Positions 37,769-46,767 of a stretch of DNA of 64,000 nucleotides are shown in pieces. The stretch is taken from NCBI GenBank assembly GCA_025548565.1, contig JAJLPB010000007.1:248001-312000 (forward strand). The letters are read 5' to 3'. The notes under the pieces were generated by a model. It saw nothing but the letters and a program-made list of their open reading frames with translations, had not been told where the DNA came from and did no database searches. How positions within the stretch are numbered: the first letter of the stretch is position 1; every line of letters begins with the position of its first letter. The position numbers and the translations under genes were made by a program. This DNA comes from Rugamonas sp. A1-17 (GTDB lineage Bacteria; Pseudomonadota; Gammaproteobacteria; Burkholderiales; Burkholderiaceae_D).

Positions 37769-39856
37769 ATGGCGGTTACTCTTAACCCTAATCTCCTGCT
37801 AGCCATCCCCTTGGCGCCGCTGGCCGGCGCCGCGATTGCGGGCTTGTTAGGAACTAAATTCTTCGGCAACGTCGTAGGTCGCAAGACCTCGCACACCGCG
37901 ACCATTCTGGGCGTGCTGGTTGCCTTTATCCTGTCGGCGATGACGCTCAACGACGTCGTCAACGGCGCCAGCTACAACGGCACCGTCTACAACTGGATGA
38001 CCGTGGCCGGCATGAAGCTGGTGGTGGGCTTCCAGATCGACGCGCTGTCGGCGATGATGATGTGCGTGGTGACCTTCGTGTCGCTGATGGTGCACATCTA
38101 CACCATCGGCTACATGGCGGAAGACGAAGGCTACAACCGCTTCTTCGCCTACATCTCGCTGTTCACGTTCTCGATGCTGATGCTGGTCATGGCGAACAAC
38201 TTCCTGCAGCTGTTCTTCGGCTGGGAAGCGGTGGGTCTGGTTTCCTACCTGCTGATCGGCTTCTGGTACACCCGCCCAACGGCGATCGTGGCCAATATGA
38301 AGGCGTTCCTGGTCAACCGCGTCGGCGACTTCGGTTTCATCCTGGGTATCGGCCTGCTGCTGGCCTACGCCGGTTCGATGGACTACCAGGAAGTCTTCGC
38401 CAAGAAGGAACAGCTGATGTCGCTGACCCTGCCGGGCACCGACTGGGCGCTGCTGACCGTTGCCTGCATCTGCCTGTTCATCGGCGCGATGGGCAAGTCG
38501 GCGCAGTTCCCGCTGCACGTCTGGCTGCCTGACTCGATGGAAGGCCCAACCCCGATCTCGGCACTGATCCACGCCGCGACCATGGTTACCGCCGGTATCT
38601 TCATGGTGACCCGCATGTCGCCGCTGTTCGAACTGTCGGACACCGCGTTGTCCTTCATCCTGGTCATCGGCTCGATCACCGCGCTGTTCATGGGCTTCCT
38701 GGGCATCATCCAGAACGACATCAAGCGCGTGGTCGCTTACTCGACCTTGTCGCAGCTGGGCTACATGACCGTGGCGCTGGGTTCCTCCGCTTACTCCGTG
38801 GCCGTGTTCCACCTGATGACCCACGCGTTCTTCAAAGCGCTGCTGTTCCTTGGCGCCGGTTCGGTCATCATCGGCATGCACCACGACCAGGACATCCGCA
38901 ACATGGGCGGCCTGCGCAAGTACATGCCTATCACCTGGATCACTTCCTTGCTGGGTTCCCTGGCGCTGATCGGCACCCCGTTCTTCTCGGGCTTCTACTC
39001 GAAGGATTCGATCATCGAAGCCGTCGCCGCGACCCACATCTGGGGCGCAGGCTTCGCTAACTTCGCCGTGCTGGCTGGCGTGTTCGTGACCGCGTTCTAC
39101 TCGTTCCGTATGTACTTCCTGGTGTTCCATGGCGAAGAGCGTTTCGGCAAGGCCCACGCTCACGATCACCATCATGCTCCGGCTGCCGCCGCCCATGACG
39201 ACGGCCATGGCCACGACGACCACGGTCACGACGAGGAAGACGACCACGCACACCATGGCCTGGAGCCAGGTCAGAAGCCGCATGAATCGCCATTCGTGGT
39301 CTGGTTCCCGCTGGCGATGCTGGCCATCCCTTCGGTCATCATCGGCTACCTGACCATCGGTCCTATGCTGTTCGGCGACTTCTTCAAAGGCGTGATCACC
39401 TTCGGTGAAAACCACCCTGCGATGGAAGAACTGGCGCACGAGTTCCATTCGCCATTGCAAATGGCAGTCCACTCGCTGACGTCGCTGCCACTGTGGCTGG
39501 CGATCTCCGGCGTCGCTGCCGCGTACTACTGCTACATGATCAATCCACGCGTACCGGCCTGGTTCTATGCCAAGTTCAAGTTCCTGCACACGCTGCTGGA
39601 GAACAAGTACTACATGGACAAGTTCAACGAGGTCGTATTTGCCGGCGGCGCACGCCTGCTGGGCAATGGCCTGTGGAACGTGGGCGACAAGACCCTGATC
39701 GACGGCCTGCTGGTCAACGGCAGCGCCAAAGTGGTGGGTTGGTTCTCCTCGCTGACCCGCCTGGCGCAGACTGGTTACATCTACCACTATGCGTTCGTCA
39801 TGATCCTCGGCATTCTGGGGTTCCTGGTCTACTTCCTGCCGTTTTGGCACGCTTAA
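37769..39856 (+). CDS. nuoL: NADH-quinone oxidoreductase subunit L
   Basis: Distal proton-pumping subunit, 695 residues, antiporter-like with the long lateral helix at the C-terminus. Conserved pieces include FFGWEAVGLVSYLLIGFWY, the HVWLPDSMEGPTPISALIHA helix and the DIKRVVAYSTLSQLGYM helix. Near residues 462-505 a loop rich in His and acidic residues is inserted (for example HAHDHHHAPAAAAHDDGHGH), which lengthens the protein compared with E. coli NuoL (613). It is outside the membrane helices and may bind metal or simply be a flexible linker. Confidence 0.96.
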   Translation: MAVTLNPNLLLAIPLAPLAGAAIAGLLGTKFFGNVVGRKTSHTATILGVLVAFILSAMTLNDVVNGASYNGTVYNWMTVAGMKLVVGFQIDALSAMMMCVVTFVSLMVHIYTIGYMAEDEGYNRFFAYISLFTFSMLMLVMANNFLQLFFGWEAVGLVSYLLIGFWYTRPTAIVANMKAFLVNRVGDFGFILGIGLLLAYAGSMDYQEVFAKKEQLMSLTLPGTDWALLTVACICLFIGAMGKSAQFPLHVWLPDSMEGPTPISALIHAATMVTAGIFMVTRMSPLFELSDTALSFILVIGSITALFMGFLGIIQNDIKRVVAYSTLSQLGYMTVALGSSAYSVAVFHLMTHAFFKALLFLGAGSVIIGMHHDQDIRNMGGLRKYMPITWITSLLGSLALIGTPFFSGFYSKDSIIEAVAATHIWGAGFANFAVLAGVFVTAFYSFRMYFLVFHGEERFGKAHAHDHHHAPAAAAHDDGHGHDDHGHDEEDDHAHHGLEPGQKPHESPFVVWFPLAMLAIPSVIIGYLTIGPMLFGDFFKGVITFGENHPAMEELAHEFHSPLQMAVHSLTSLPLWLAISGVAAAYYCYMINPRVPAWFYAKFKFLHTLLENKYYMDKFNEVVFAGGARLLGNGLWNVGDKTLIDGLLVNGSAKVVGWFSSLTRLAQTGYIYHYAFVMILGILGFLVYFLPFWHA

Positions 39857-39887
39857 TTAGCTGATACGCAAAGAGATAACGATAACC

Positions 39888-41393
39888 ATGATGCAGTCAA
39901 CCATATCTACACTACCTCCGTACCTGAGCCTCGCGATCTGGCTCCCGATTATCTTCGGCCTGATCGTGCTGGCCGTAGGCCGTGACACCAACGCCGCGCT
40001 GGTGCGCGCCGGGTCGCTGATCGGCGCGATCGTCAGCTTCATCGCGACCATCCCGCTGATCACCAACTTCAGCAACGCCGCCCACGGCATGCAGTTCGTC
40101 GAGAAGTCGCCGTGGATCGAGCGCTTCAACATCTACTACTCGCTGGGCATCGACGGCCTGTCGCTGTGGTTCGTGCCGCTGACCGCCTTCATCACCGTGA
40201 TCGTCGTGATCTCGGCCTGGCAGGTGATCCAGAAGCGCGTCGCTCAATACATGGGCGCCTTCCTGATCCTGTCCGGCCTGATGATCGGCGTGTTCTGCGC
40301 CATGGACGGCCTGCTGTTCTACTTCTTCTTCGAAGCCACGCTGATCCCGATGTACATCATCATCGGTATCTGGGGCGGCGAGAACCGCGTGTACGCGTCG
40401 TTCAAGTTCTTCCTGTACACCTTCTTCGGCTCGCTGCTGACGCTGGTCGCCATCATCTACCTGTACAAGGCATCGGGCGGCAGCTTCGACATCCTGATGT
40501 GGCACAAGATCGCCCTGACGATGAAAGAGCAGATCTTCATCTTCATCGCCTTCTTCATGGCCTTCGCCGTTAAAGTGCCGATGTTCCCGGTCCACACCTG
40601 GCTGCCGGACGTCCACGTGGAAGCGCCAACCGGCGGTTCCGCCGTGCTGGCCGCGATCATGCTGAAGCTGGGCGCTTACGGTTTCCTGCGTTTCTCGCTG
40701 CCTATCGTGCCGGACGCCTCGCACTACATGGCGCCGTTCGTCATCACCCTGTCGCTGATCGCCGTGATCTACATCGGCCTGGTCGCGCTGGTGCAGAAGG
40801 ACATGAAAAAGCTGGTCGCCTACTCGTCGATCGCGCACATGGGCTTTGTCACCCTGGGCTTCTTCATCTTCAATAACATCGGTATCCAGGGCGCGATCGC
40901 GCAAATGATCTCGCACGGCTTCATCTCCGGCGCGATGTTCCTGTGCATCGGCGTGCTGTACGACCAGGCGCACTCGCGCCAGATCGCCGACTACGGTGGT
41001 GTCGTCAACAAGATGCCGAAGTTCGCCGCGCTGTTCATCTTCTTCTCGATGGCCAACTGCGGTCTGCCTGCGACTTCCGGCTTCGTCGGCGAGTTCATGG
41101 TGATCCTGGGCGCCACCCAGTTCAACTTCTGGATTGGCCTGCTGGCCGCGACCGCGCTGATCTTCGGCGCAGCGTACTCGCTGTGGATGGCCAAGCGCGT
41201 CATCTTCGGCAAGGTCGCCAACCACCATGTGGCCGAACTGGTCGACATCAACGGCCGCGAATTCCTGATGCTGGGCATTCTGGCTGTCGCCGTGCTGTAC
41301 ATGGGCCTGTACCCAGCGCCATTCACCGACACGATGCAAACCTCGGTTGCAGACCTGCTGGCTCACGTTGCGCACAGCAAGCTGCCTTACTGA
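39888..41393 (+). CDS. nuoM: NADH-quinone oxidoreductase subunit M
   Basis: Antiporter-like proton-pumping subunit of 501 residues with 14 helices. Diagnostic helices contain the buried charged residues in FYFFFEATLIPMYIIIGIWG, KVPMFPVHTWLPDVHVEAP and MKKLVAYSSIAHMGFVTLG. Two tandem ATG codons (39888, 39891) are possible starts. nuoN follows after 16 bases. Confidence 0.96.
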   Translation: MMQSTISTLPPYLSLAIWLPIIFGLIVLAVGRDTNAALVRAGSLIGAIVSFIATIPLITNFSNAAHGMQFVEKSPWIERFNIYYSLGIDGLSLWFVPLTAFITVIVVISAWQVIQKRVAQYMGAFLILSGLMIGVFCAMDGLLFYFFFEATLIPMYIIIGIWGGENRVYASFKFFLYTFFGSLLTLVAIIYLYKASGGSFDILMWHKIALTMKEQIFIFIAFFMAFAVKVPMFPVHTWLPDVHVEAPTGGSAVLAAIMLKLGAYGFLRFSLPIVPDASHYMAPFVITLSLIAVIYIGLVALVQKDMKKLVAYSSIAHMGFVTLGFFIFNNIGIQGAIAQMISHGFISGAMFLCIGVLYDQAHSRQIADYGGVVNKMPKFAALFIFFSMANCGLPATSGFVGEFMVILGATQFNFWIGLLAATALIFGAAYSLWMAKRVIFGKVANHHVAELVDINGREFLMLGILAVAVLYMGLYPAPFTDTMQTSVADLLAHVAHSKLPY

Positions 41394-41409
41394 AAACGGA
41401 AACACATAA

Positions 41410-42915
41410 ATGACTACTCCAATTCCACAAGCAGTTATCGACATGGTACCGCTGTCCGCAGAAGTCGCTCTGCTGGTCGGCGCCTGCGCGATCCTGTTGA
41501 TCGATATGTTCCTGTCGCAGGGTAAGCGTTCGGTAACCTACGTGTTGTCGCTGCTGACGCTGCTGGTTTGCGGCGCGCTGAGCTACCACGACTACGCGGC
41601 CGGCACCACGGTCTACACCTTCAACGGCATGTTCGTCTCGGATCCGATGTCGAACCTGCTCAAGCTGTTCACCTATCTGGCGGTCGGCCTGACGCTGGTC
41701 TACTCGCGCCAATACGCGGACGACCGCGGCATGCTGAGCGGTAACCTGGGCGGCGAGTTCTACGTGCTGGCGCTGTTCGCCACGCTGGGCCAGATGGTGA
41801 TGATCTCCGGTTCCAACTTCCTGTCCGTGTACCTGGGCGTGGAACTGATGTCGCTGTCGCTGTACGCGCTGGTGGCGATCCGCCGCGACAACCACAAGGC
41901 CACCGAAGCCGCGATGAAGTACTTCATCCTGGGCGCGCTGGCATCCGGTTTCCTGCTGTACGGTATCTCGATGCTGTACGGCGCCACCGGCTCGCTGGAC
42001 ATCGCCCACGTGGCGACCGCCGTCGCCGCCGGCACCATCAAGCCGACCATCCTGGTATTCGGCCTGGTGTTCCTGGTCGCCGGCCTGGCGTTCAAGCTGG
42101 GCGCGGTACCGTTCCACATGTGGGTGCCGGACGTCTACGAAGGCTCGCCAACCGCGGTGACCCTGCTGCTGGGCGGCGCGCCAAAGATCGCCACCTTCGC
42201 GATCTGCATCCGCCTGCTGGTGGAAGGCCTGCTGCCTATGGCATTCGACTGGCAGCAAATGCTGATGGTGCTGGCGGTTCTGTCGCTGGCCATCGGTAAC
42301 CTGACCGCGATCGCCCAGACCAACCTGAAACGCATGCTGGCTTACTCCACCATCGCGCAGATGGGCTTCGTGCTGCTTGGCCTGCTGGCCGGCGTCGCAG
42401 GCATCACCGACCGCACCGGCGCCGCCGCTGCCTACAGCGCCGCGATGTACTACACCATCACCTACGTGCTGACCACCATCGGCAGCTTCGGCGTGCTGAT
42501 GCTGCTGTCGCGCGCCGGCTTCGAAGCCGAGACCCTGAACGACTTCAAGGGCCTGAGCAAGCGTAGCGGCTGGTTCGCTGTCGTCATGTCGATCCTGCTG
42601 TTCTCGCTGGCCGGCGTGCCACCGATGATGGGCTTTGCCGCCAAGTTCTCGGTTCTGACCTCGGTGCTGGGCACCGGCCAGATCTGGCTGACCGTGCTGG
42701 CGGTGATGTTCTCGTTGATCGGCGCGTTTTACTACCTGCGCGTTGTGAAGATGATGTGGTTCGACGAACCGGCCGATAATTCGCCGATCGTGGTCAAGGG
42801 CGACATGAGCTTCGCGCTGAGCCTGAACGGCATCGCCATCATCGCGCTGGGCGTTCTGCCAGGCCCGCTGCTGGCGGCCTGCCTGAAAGCCATGACGCTG
42901 ACGCTGAACACCTGA
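41410..42915 (+). CDS. nuoN: NADH-quinone oxidoreductase subunit N
   Basis: Third antiporter-like proton-pumping subunit, 501 residues. Conserved helices are seen in LGVELMSLSLYALVAIRRDN, VPFHMWVPDVYEGSPTAVT and LKRMLAYSTIAQMGFVLLG. Last of the 14 canonical nuo genes. Its TGA stop overlaps the ATG of the next gene by one base. Confidence 0.96.
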   Translation: MTTPIPQAVIDMVPLSAEVALLVGACAILLIDMFLSQGKRSVTYVLSLLTLLVCGALSYHDYAAGTTVYTFNGMFVSDPMSNLLKLFTYLAVGLTLVYSRQYADDRGMLSGNLGGEFYVLALFATLGQMVMISGSNFLSVYLGVELMSLSLYALVAIRRDNHKATEAAMKYFILGALASGFLLYGISMLYGATGSLDIAHVATAVAAGTIKPTILVFGLVFLVAGLAFKLGAVPFHMWVPDVYEGSPTAVTLLLGGAPKIATFAICIRLLVEGLLPMAFDWQQMLMVLAVLSLAIGNLTAIAQTNLKRMLAYSTIAQMGFVLLGLLAGVAGITDRTGAAAAYSAAMYYTITYVLTTIGSFGVLMLLSRAGFEAETLNDFKGLSKRSGWFAVVMSILLFSLAGVPPMMGFAAKFSVLTSVLGTGQIWLTVLAVMFSLIGAFYYLRVVKMMWFDEPADNSPIVVKGDMSFALSLNGIAIIALGVLPGPLLAACLKAMTLTLNT

Positions 42916-43220
42916 TGGATGTTTCCGTCGCTAGCTGGTTGGTGATCGCCGCTGCACTGGTGGCCGCCAACCTGCCATTTTTCAACGACAAAGTATTCGC
43001 GCTGGTGGCCGCCAAGTGGCCCCGCAAGCCGCTGCTGGTGCGGCTGGCGGAAATGACGGTGCTGTACTTTGTCGTCGGCGCCATCGGCTTCGCCCTCGAA
43101 GCGCAGATCGGCAACCGCTTCCCGCAAACGTGGGAGTTCTACGCCATCGCCGCCTGCATCTTCATCGTGCTGGGCTTCCCCGGATTCATCGTCTGCTACC
43201 TGCGCAAGCGCCACGGCTGA
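42915..43220 (+). CDS. DUF2818 membrane protein
   Basis: 101 residues with three predicted membrane helices (VASWLVIAAALVAANLPFF, MTVLYFVVGAIGFALEAQIG, FYAIAACIFIVLGFPGFIVC). It matches the DUF2818 family, found directly after nuoN in Burkholderiales, and shares one base with the nuoN stop, so it is part of the operon. A role as a lineage-specific complex I accessory or assembly protein is inferred from this linkage only. Confidence 0.85.
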   Translation: MDVSVASWLVIAAALVAANLPFFNDKVFALVAAKWPRKPLLVRLAEMTVLYFVVGAIGFALEAQIGNRFPQTWEFYAIAACIFIVLGFPGFIVCYLRKRHG

Positions 43221-43253
43221 TACACTATCGTTCTTCAACGACGTGGAGCAGGC

Positions 43254-43808
43254 ATGGACAAGCATCTGACAGAAACCCGTATCGACGGTGAATTGGTCTA
43301 CAACGGCCACTTCCTCAAAGTCCAACGCGACACTATCGAACTCCCCGACGGCAAGCACACGGCACGCGAATACGTGCTGCATCCGGGCGCCGTCGTCATC
43401 CTGCCGTTGCTGGACGACGGCACGGTGCTGATGGAGCGCCAATACCGCTATCCGCTGCACCAGGTGTTCATTGAATTCCCGGCCGGGAAAATCGATCACA
43501 ACGAAGACCCGCTGGCCAGCGCCAAGCGCGAACTGGAAGAGGAAACCGGCTACACCGCCAGCGACTGGCAGTTCGTCAGCACCATCCACAACGCCATCGC
43601 GTATTCGGACGAGCATCTGGACCTGTATCTGGCGCGCGGCCTCAAGGCCGGCCCGCAGAAGCTGGACGAGGGCGAATTCCTCGAAACCTTCACCGCCACC
43701 ATCGACGAGCTGCTGCAGTGGGTGCGCGAAGGGAAAATCACCGACGTCAAAACTGTCATTGGCATCTTCTGGCTGGACAAGCTGCGATCGGGCGACTGGA
43801 AACTATGA
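43254..43808 (+). CDS. NUDIX hydrolase (ADP-ribose pyrophosphatase type)
   Basis: 184 residues. The NUDIX box is intact: G-x5-E-x7-REL-x2-EE-x-G as GKIDHNEDPLASAKRELEEE followed by TGY, near residues 81-103. The surrounding sequence, YVLHPGAVVILPLLDDGTVL and YRYPLHQVFIEFPAGK, is typical of ADP-ribose/ADP-sugar pyrophosphatases, which need Mg2+. It starts 33 bases after the DUF2818 gene and overlaps the next gene by 4 bases (ATGA). Confidence 0.9.
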   Translation: MDKHLTETRIDGELVYNGHFLKVQRDTIELPDGKHTAREYVLHPGAVVILPLLDDGTVLMERQYRYPLHQVFIEFPAGKIDHNEDPLASAKRELEEETGYTASDWQFVSTIHNAIAYSDEHLDLYLARGLKAGPQKLDEGEFLETFTATIDELLQWVREGKITDVKTVIGIFWLDKLRSGDWKL

Positions 43809-44503
43809 AGTGTGTTGTCCTCGTTGGACTGGGTCTGCTGGCCTGCGGTACGGCAAGCGCCGCTGCGCAGCGCACGCCGTTCCAGATCCGCTGCGAGGAT
43901 ACGATCGCGAAGACCGTCTCGGTGCTGTCGGCAAAGCAGAACGGCTACACGGTCAACAACCAGCTGCCATACCGCGCGCTGACCGCGAAGTACGGCAGCA
44001 TCGACGGCAAGATGGTGACGCTGGGCCTGACCGTGACCAACGGCCAGTACTCGGCGGAGCTGGGCGGCACCATACTGCAGGACGCGGCCAGCGGCTACGA
44101 GTGCATCGCGCCGAAGGTGGAGTTGAAGCTGAATTATTCGCCGGTGCTGATCTATGTTGGCAACGAGTTCGCGCCGGGCACCTGCGCGTACAAGACGATC
44201 CTGGAACACGAGCAGCGGCACCTGCAGGCGTATATGGAAAACCTGGCGCGCGTGGAGCAGGTGGTGCGCGCGGCGCTGAACAAACGCTTCGAGGCCAAGC
44301 CGCTGTATGCGCCGTCGGGCACCGCGATGTCGGCGCTGGAGCACGAGATCAACGGCACCTGGTTCCCGTTCATCCGGGATGAATTCGAGAAGGGCAAGGC
44401 GAAGCAGGCGGCGATCGATACGCCGCAAGAATATGCCCGCTTAAGCAAGGCTTGCGATGGCGAGATCGAAGCGATCCTGCTGCGCCGGCGGAAAAATAAC
44501 TGA
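43805..44503 (+). CDS. Exported protein with HExxH motif, unknown function
   Basis: 232 residues. The start at 43805 overlaps the NUDIX stop in ATGA and gives a signal peptide (MKCVVLVGLGLLACGTASAA). The sequence LEHEQRHLQAY at residues 133-143 contains HEQRH (H135, E136, H139), the zinc-metalloprotease motif, with a second conserved-looking segment ALEHEINGTWFPFIRDEF about 45 residues on that could offer a third ligand. This resembles DUF922-type putative zinc proteases, but I am not certain of the family. ispD begins 5 bases after its stop, so it is embedded in a NUDIX-ispD-ispF unit. Confidence 0.7.
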   Translation: MKCVVLVGLGLLACGTASAAAQRTPFQIRCEDTIAKTVSVLSAKQNGYTVNNQLPYRALTAKYGSIDGKMVTLGLTVTNGQYSAELGGTILQDAASGYECIAPKVELKLNYSPVLIYVGNEFAPGTCAYKTILEHEQRHLQAYMENLARVEQVVRAALNKRFEAKPLYAPSGTAMSALEHEINGTWFPFIRDEFEKGKAKQAAIDTPQEYARLSKACDGEIEAILLRRRKNN

Positions 44504-44508
44504 GAACT

Positions 44509-45222
44509 ATGACTGCATCGAATCACACTCCGCGCTACTTTGCATTGCTGCCCGCCGCCGGCGTCGGCGCGCGCATGGCGGCGGACGGACCCAAACAATA
44601 CCTGACGGTCGGCGGCAAGCCGATGCTGCGCCATGCGGTGGACGCGTTCCGCGCCAGTGACTTGGTGTCGCATACCTACGTGGTGGTCAGCGCGGCCGAC
44701 GGCCAGATCGACGGCGTGCTGCCGGCGGACCTGGACGGCGTGACGGTGCTGCGCTGCGGCGGCGCGACGCGCATGGACACGGTGCTCAACGCGCTGCGCG
44801 AGCTGCAAGGCGTGGTCGCCGCTGGCGACATGATCATGGTGCACGACGCAGCGCGTCCCGGCCTGACGCCGGCCTTGATCGCCAGGTTGATCGATGGCGT
44901 AGGCGACGACGCGGCGGGCGGCCTGCTGGCGCTGCCGGTGGTTGACACGGTCAAGCGCGCGACGGGCGCGGTGCCGGTGGCCGCGACGACGGTGTCGCGC
45001 AACGGCCTGTGGCTGGCGCAGACGCCGCAGATGTTCAGCTACGAGCTGCTGCTGCGCGCCCTGGGCAGCGCGCCGGACGCCAACGCCATCACCGACGACG
45101 CCAGCGCGGTCGAGATGCTCGGCCTGTCGCCGCGCCTGATCGAAGGCCATCCACGAAATTTGAAAGTCACGCTGCCGGCCGATATCCGCATCGCGGAAAT
45201 GTACCTGGCCGCAGGCGAATAA
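44509..45222 (+). CDS. ispD: 2-C-methyl-D-erythritol 4-phosphate cytidylyltransferase
   Basis: 237 residues. Makes CDP-methylerythritol from MEP and CTP in the non-mevalonate isoprenoid pathway. The nucleotide-binding signature LLPAAGVGARMAADGPKQYL is at residues 11-30, with the downstream MVHDAARPGLTP and the C-terminal ITDDASAVEMLG. Forms a pair with ispF, which begins 14 bases after its stop. Confidence 0.96.
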   Translation: MTASNHTPRYFALLPAAGVGARMAADGPKQYLTVGGKPMLRHAVDAFRASDLVSHTYVVVSAADGQIDGVLPADLDGVTVLRCGGATRMDTVLNALRELQGVVAAGDMIMVHDAARPGLTPALIARLIDGVGDDAAGGLLALPVVDTVKRATGAVPVAATTVSRNGLWLAQTPQMFSYELLLRALGSAPDANAITDDASAVEMLGLSPRLIEGHPRNLKVTLPADIRIAEMYLAAGE

Positions 45223-45236
45223 CACAGGACAGAAAA

Positions 45237-45725
45237 ATGACCAAACTCCCATTCCGCATCGGCCAGGGCTACGATTGCCACGCACTGGTGGAAGGCCGCA
45301 AACTGATTATCGGCGGCGTCGACATCCCGCATCACGTAGGCCTGCTGGGACACTCGGACGCCGACGTGCTGCTGCACGCGATCACCGATTCGATCCTGGG
45401 CGCCGCGGCGCTGGGCGACATCGGCAAGCACTTTCCGGATACCGATCCGCAGTTCAAGGGAGCGGATTCGCGCACCTTGTTGAAGGAGGCGGCGCGGCGC
45501 GTGGTCGCCACTGGCTACAGCATCGGCAACATCGACGCCACCATCATCGCGCAGCGGCCGAAGATGGCGCCACACATCGCCAGCATGTGCGCCAACATCG
45601 CGGAGGATTTGGGCGTGGCCGTCGGCCAGGTCAACATCAAGGCCAAGACCAACGAGAAGCTGGGTTACCTGGGCAGGGAAGAGGGCATCGCGGCGGAATC
45701 GATCGCCTTGCTGATCTCCTCGTAA
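45237..45725 (+). CDS. ispF: 2-C-methyl-D-erythritol 2,4-cyclodiphosphate synthase
   Basis: 162 residues, the next-but-one step after IspD in the same pathway. Zinc ligands are in RIGQGYDCHAL (D13, H15) and in the GHSDADVLLHAITDSILGAA region; DIGKHFPDTDPQFKGADS is the active-site loop. The ATG at 45237 is chosen since it gives the standard N-terminus MTKLPFRIGQGYD. Its 3' end overlaps the convergent DUF433 gene by 61 bases. Confidence 0.96.
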   Translation: MTKLPFRIGQGYDCHALVEGRKLIIGGVDIPHHVGLLGHSDADVLLHAITDSILGAAALGDIGKHFPDTDPQFKGADSRTLLKEAARRVVATGYSIGNIDATIIAQRPKMAPHIASMCANIAEDLGVAVGQVNIKAKTNEKLGYLGREEGIAAESIALLISS

Positions 45726-46078
45726 AACAAGGTCGTCGCGCTATCCCGCACTCCGGTGGCCATGTCGCGGGTAATTGAAGGATAGTCTGCCAAAAAGTCG
45801 TCCAACGGTTTCCCCGCCAGCAGATAGTCGAACATGCGCTTGATGGGAACCTGAGTTCCTTTGAATACCGGCATTCCACCCAAGATCTCTGGCGCCATCT
45901 CCACCAGTGGCGTAATGGACTTCATAAACGCCAGCACTTCCGGGTCGATCGGATCCGTTGCCGATTTTCGTGGCGGAATAATTCTTCCATTGAATTTATG
46001 GACGGGCTCAGTAAAGTATCGCGGGTCGTATTCTGGGCAATCGTCGTCGAACTCGATCTCGTCGTCATGATTGGGCAT
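45665..46078 (-). CDS. DUF433-domain protein with BrnA-like N-terminal segment
   Basis: 137 residues when started at the ATG at 46078. The C-terminal half is a DUF433 domain (PEILGGMPVFKGTQVPIKRM followed by FDYLLAGKPLDDFLADYP), a short helical domain common in antitoxin-like proteins of toxin-antitoxin modules. The first 40 residues (DDDCPEYDPRYFTEP) recall the N-terminus of BrnA antitoxins, a weak resemblance. A BrnT-like remnant lies 13 bases upstream in the same direction. The last 20 codons run through the 3' end of ispF on the other strand, suggesting that the original stop was lost. Confidence 0.6.
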   Translation of the reverse strand: MPNHDDEIEFDDDCPEYDPRYFTEPVHKFNGRIIPPRKSATDPIDPEVLAFMKSITPLVEMAPEILGGMPVFKGTQVPIKRMFDYLLAGKPLDDFLADYPSITRDMATGVRDSATTLFYEEISKAIDSAAMPSSLPR

Positions 46079-46091
46079 GACGTTGATCCAG

Positions 46092-46283
46092 CTATCGGGA
46101 CTCTCTAAGTAGGGCAACTTTTTCTCCTCTACTGGCCTTGAAGCGCCGCTCGGCGTACTGGAATCGAATGTCTTCGGTTGTGAACGAGTCGCGCTCAATC
46201 ACATCCATTGCGTCCGCGAAATCGAGGCCGTGCTTGCGCAGGTTGCTTTGCCGCTTGGCTTCGTTCCAGATGTACCTGGTCAT
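46092..46283 (-). pseudogene. BrnT-type toxin remnant with internal deletion
   Basis: 63 residues beginning MTRYIWNEAKRQSNLRKHGL, the conserved N-terminus of BrnT RNase toxins (family length about 90). The sequence reads normally to YAERRF, then continues directly with KASRGEKVALLRESR, which resembles the extreme C-terminus of BrnT (the ISARKA-type tail). The central beta strands of about 20-25 residues are missing, so an in-frame internal deletion probably inactivated the toxin. A longer start at 46307 is possible. Call is from family recognition; no alignment was run. Confidence 0.5.
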
Positions 46284-46330
46284 CTCAGTGTAGTGGCTTG
46301 AAGACATCCTTCAAGCGGCACTGAAAAATG

Positions 46331-46369
46331 CCAGGCTGCCAGGACATCGTTTCGACATCCTGTGCCTGG
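46331..46369. other. Imperfect hairpin in the gap between BrnT remnant and next gene
   Basis: CCAGGC (46331-46336) and GCCTGG (46364-46369) with an inner CCAGGA/TCCTG pairing. No T run follows, so it is not a standard terminator; it could be a relic of a repeat. Confidence 0.35.
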
Positions 46370-46470
46370 TATTCTCAACCGTCCTTCGATTGGATCAATA
46401 GTGCATCGCCGTTGAGGCGGCAAAAAGCCAATCTGCTACCATGGCGCTTTTTGACGGTGAAGGATGGACG

Positions 46471-46767
46471 ATGGCGCGCGATATTTACGCTTATCGGCAG
46501 GTGGCAGTGCATTCGGTGGAACGGGCGGGCAGGGTGGTGATCCATCCGGTGCCGGGACAGGCTTTCTCACCGGAGCTGCACGTGCAATGCTCGCGCCGCA
46601 TGTGCGACGATTACCCGCTCGGCACCTGCTTCCTGTTGGACGCCAAACTGACCGACCGTCTCGGCGGCACGCCCTACCTGTACGCCTGGCACGGCGACGA
46701 AATCAAAGTGCTGTCAGCCAGCGAGACCAAGGCCTTCCTGGCTGAGTTCAAACGCGGCCGGATCTGA
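46471..46767 (+). CDS. Hypothetical protein, 98 residues
   Basis: Starts at the ATG at 46471 with AGGA 7 bases upstream (MARDIYAYRQVAVHSVERAG). It contains four short beta-rich stretches and a CSRRMCDDYP segment with two Cys that might bind metal, and ends GRI. No family is recognised. It is convergent with the MFS gene; their stops are adjacent (46767 and 46768). Confidence 0.6.
   Translation: MARDIYAYRQVAVHSVERAGRVVIHPVPGQAFSPELHVQCSRRMCDDYPLGTCFLLDAKLTDRLGGTPYLYAWHGDEIKVLSASETKAFLAEFKRGRI

Noticed and set aside
39149..39295. The His-rich stretch of NuoL as a sequencing error or CRISPR-like repeat
   Set aside because: The frame stays open and continues into normal NuoL sequence; the bases do not form spaced repeats. 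No CRISPR array was seen anywhere in the window.
46331..46369. A terminator or small RNA gene
   Set aside because: The hairpin is imperfect and has no T run or promoter nearby.
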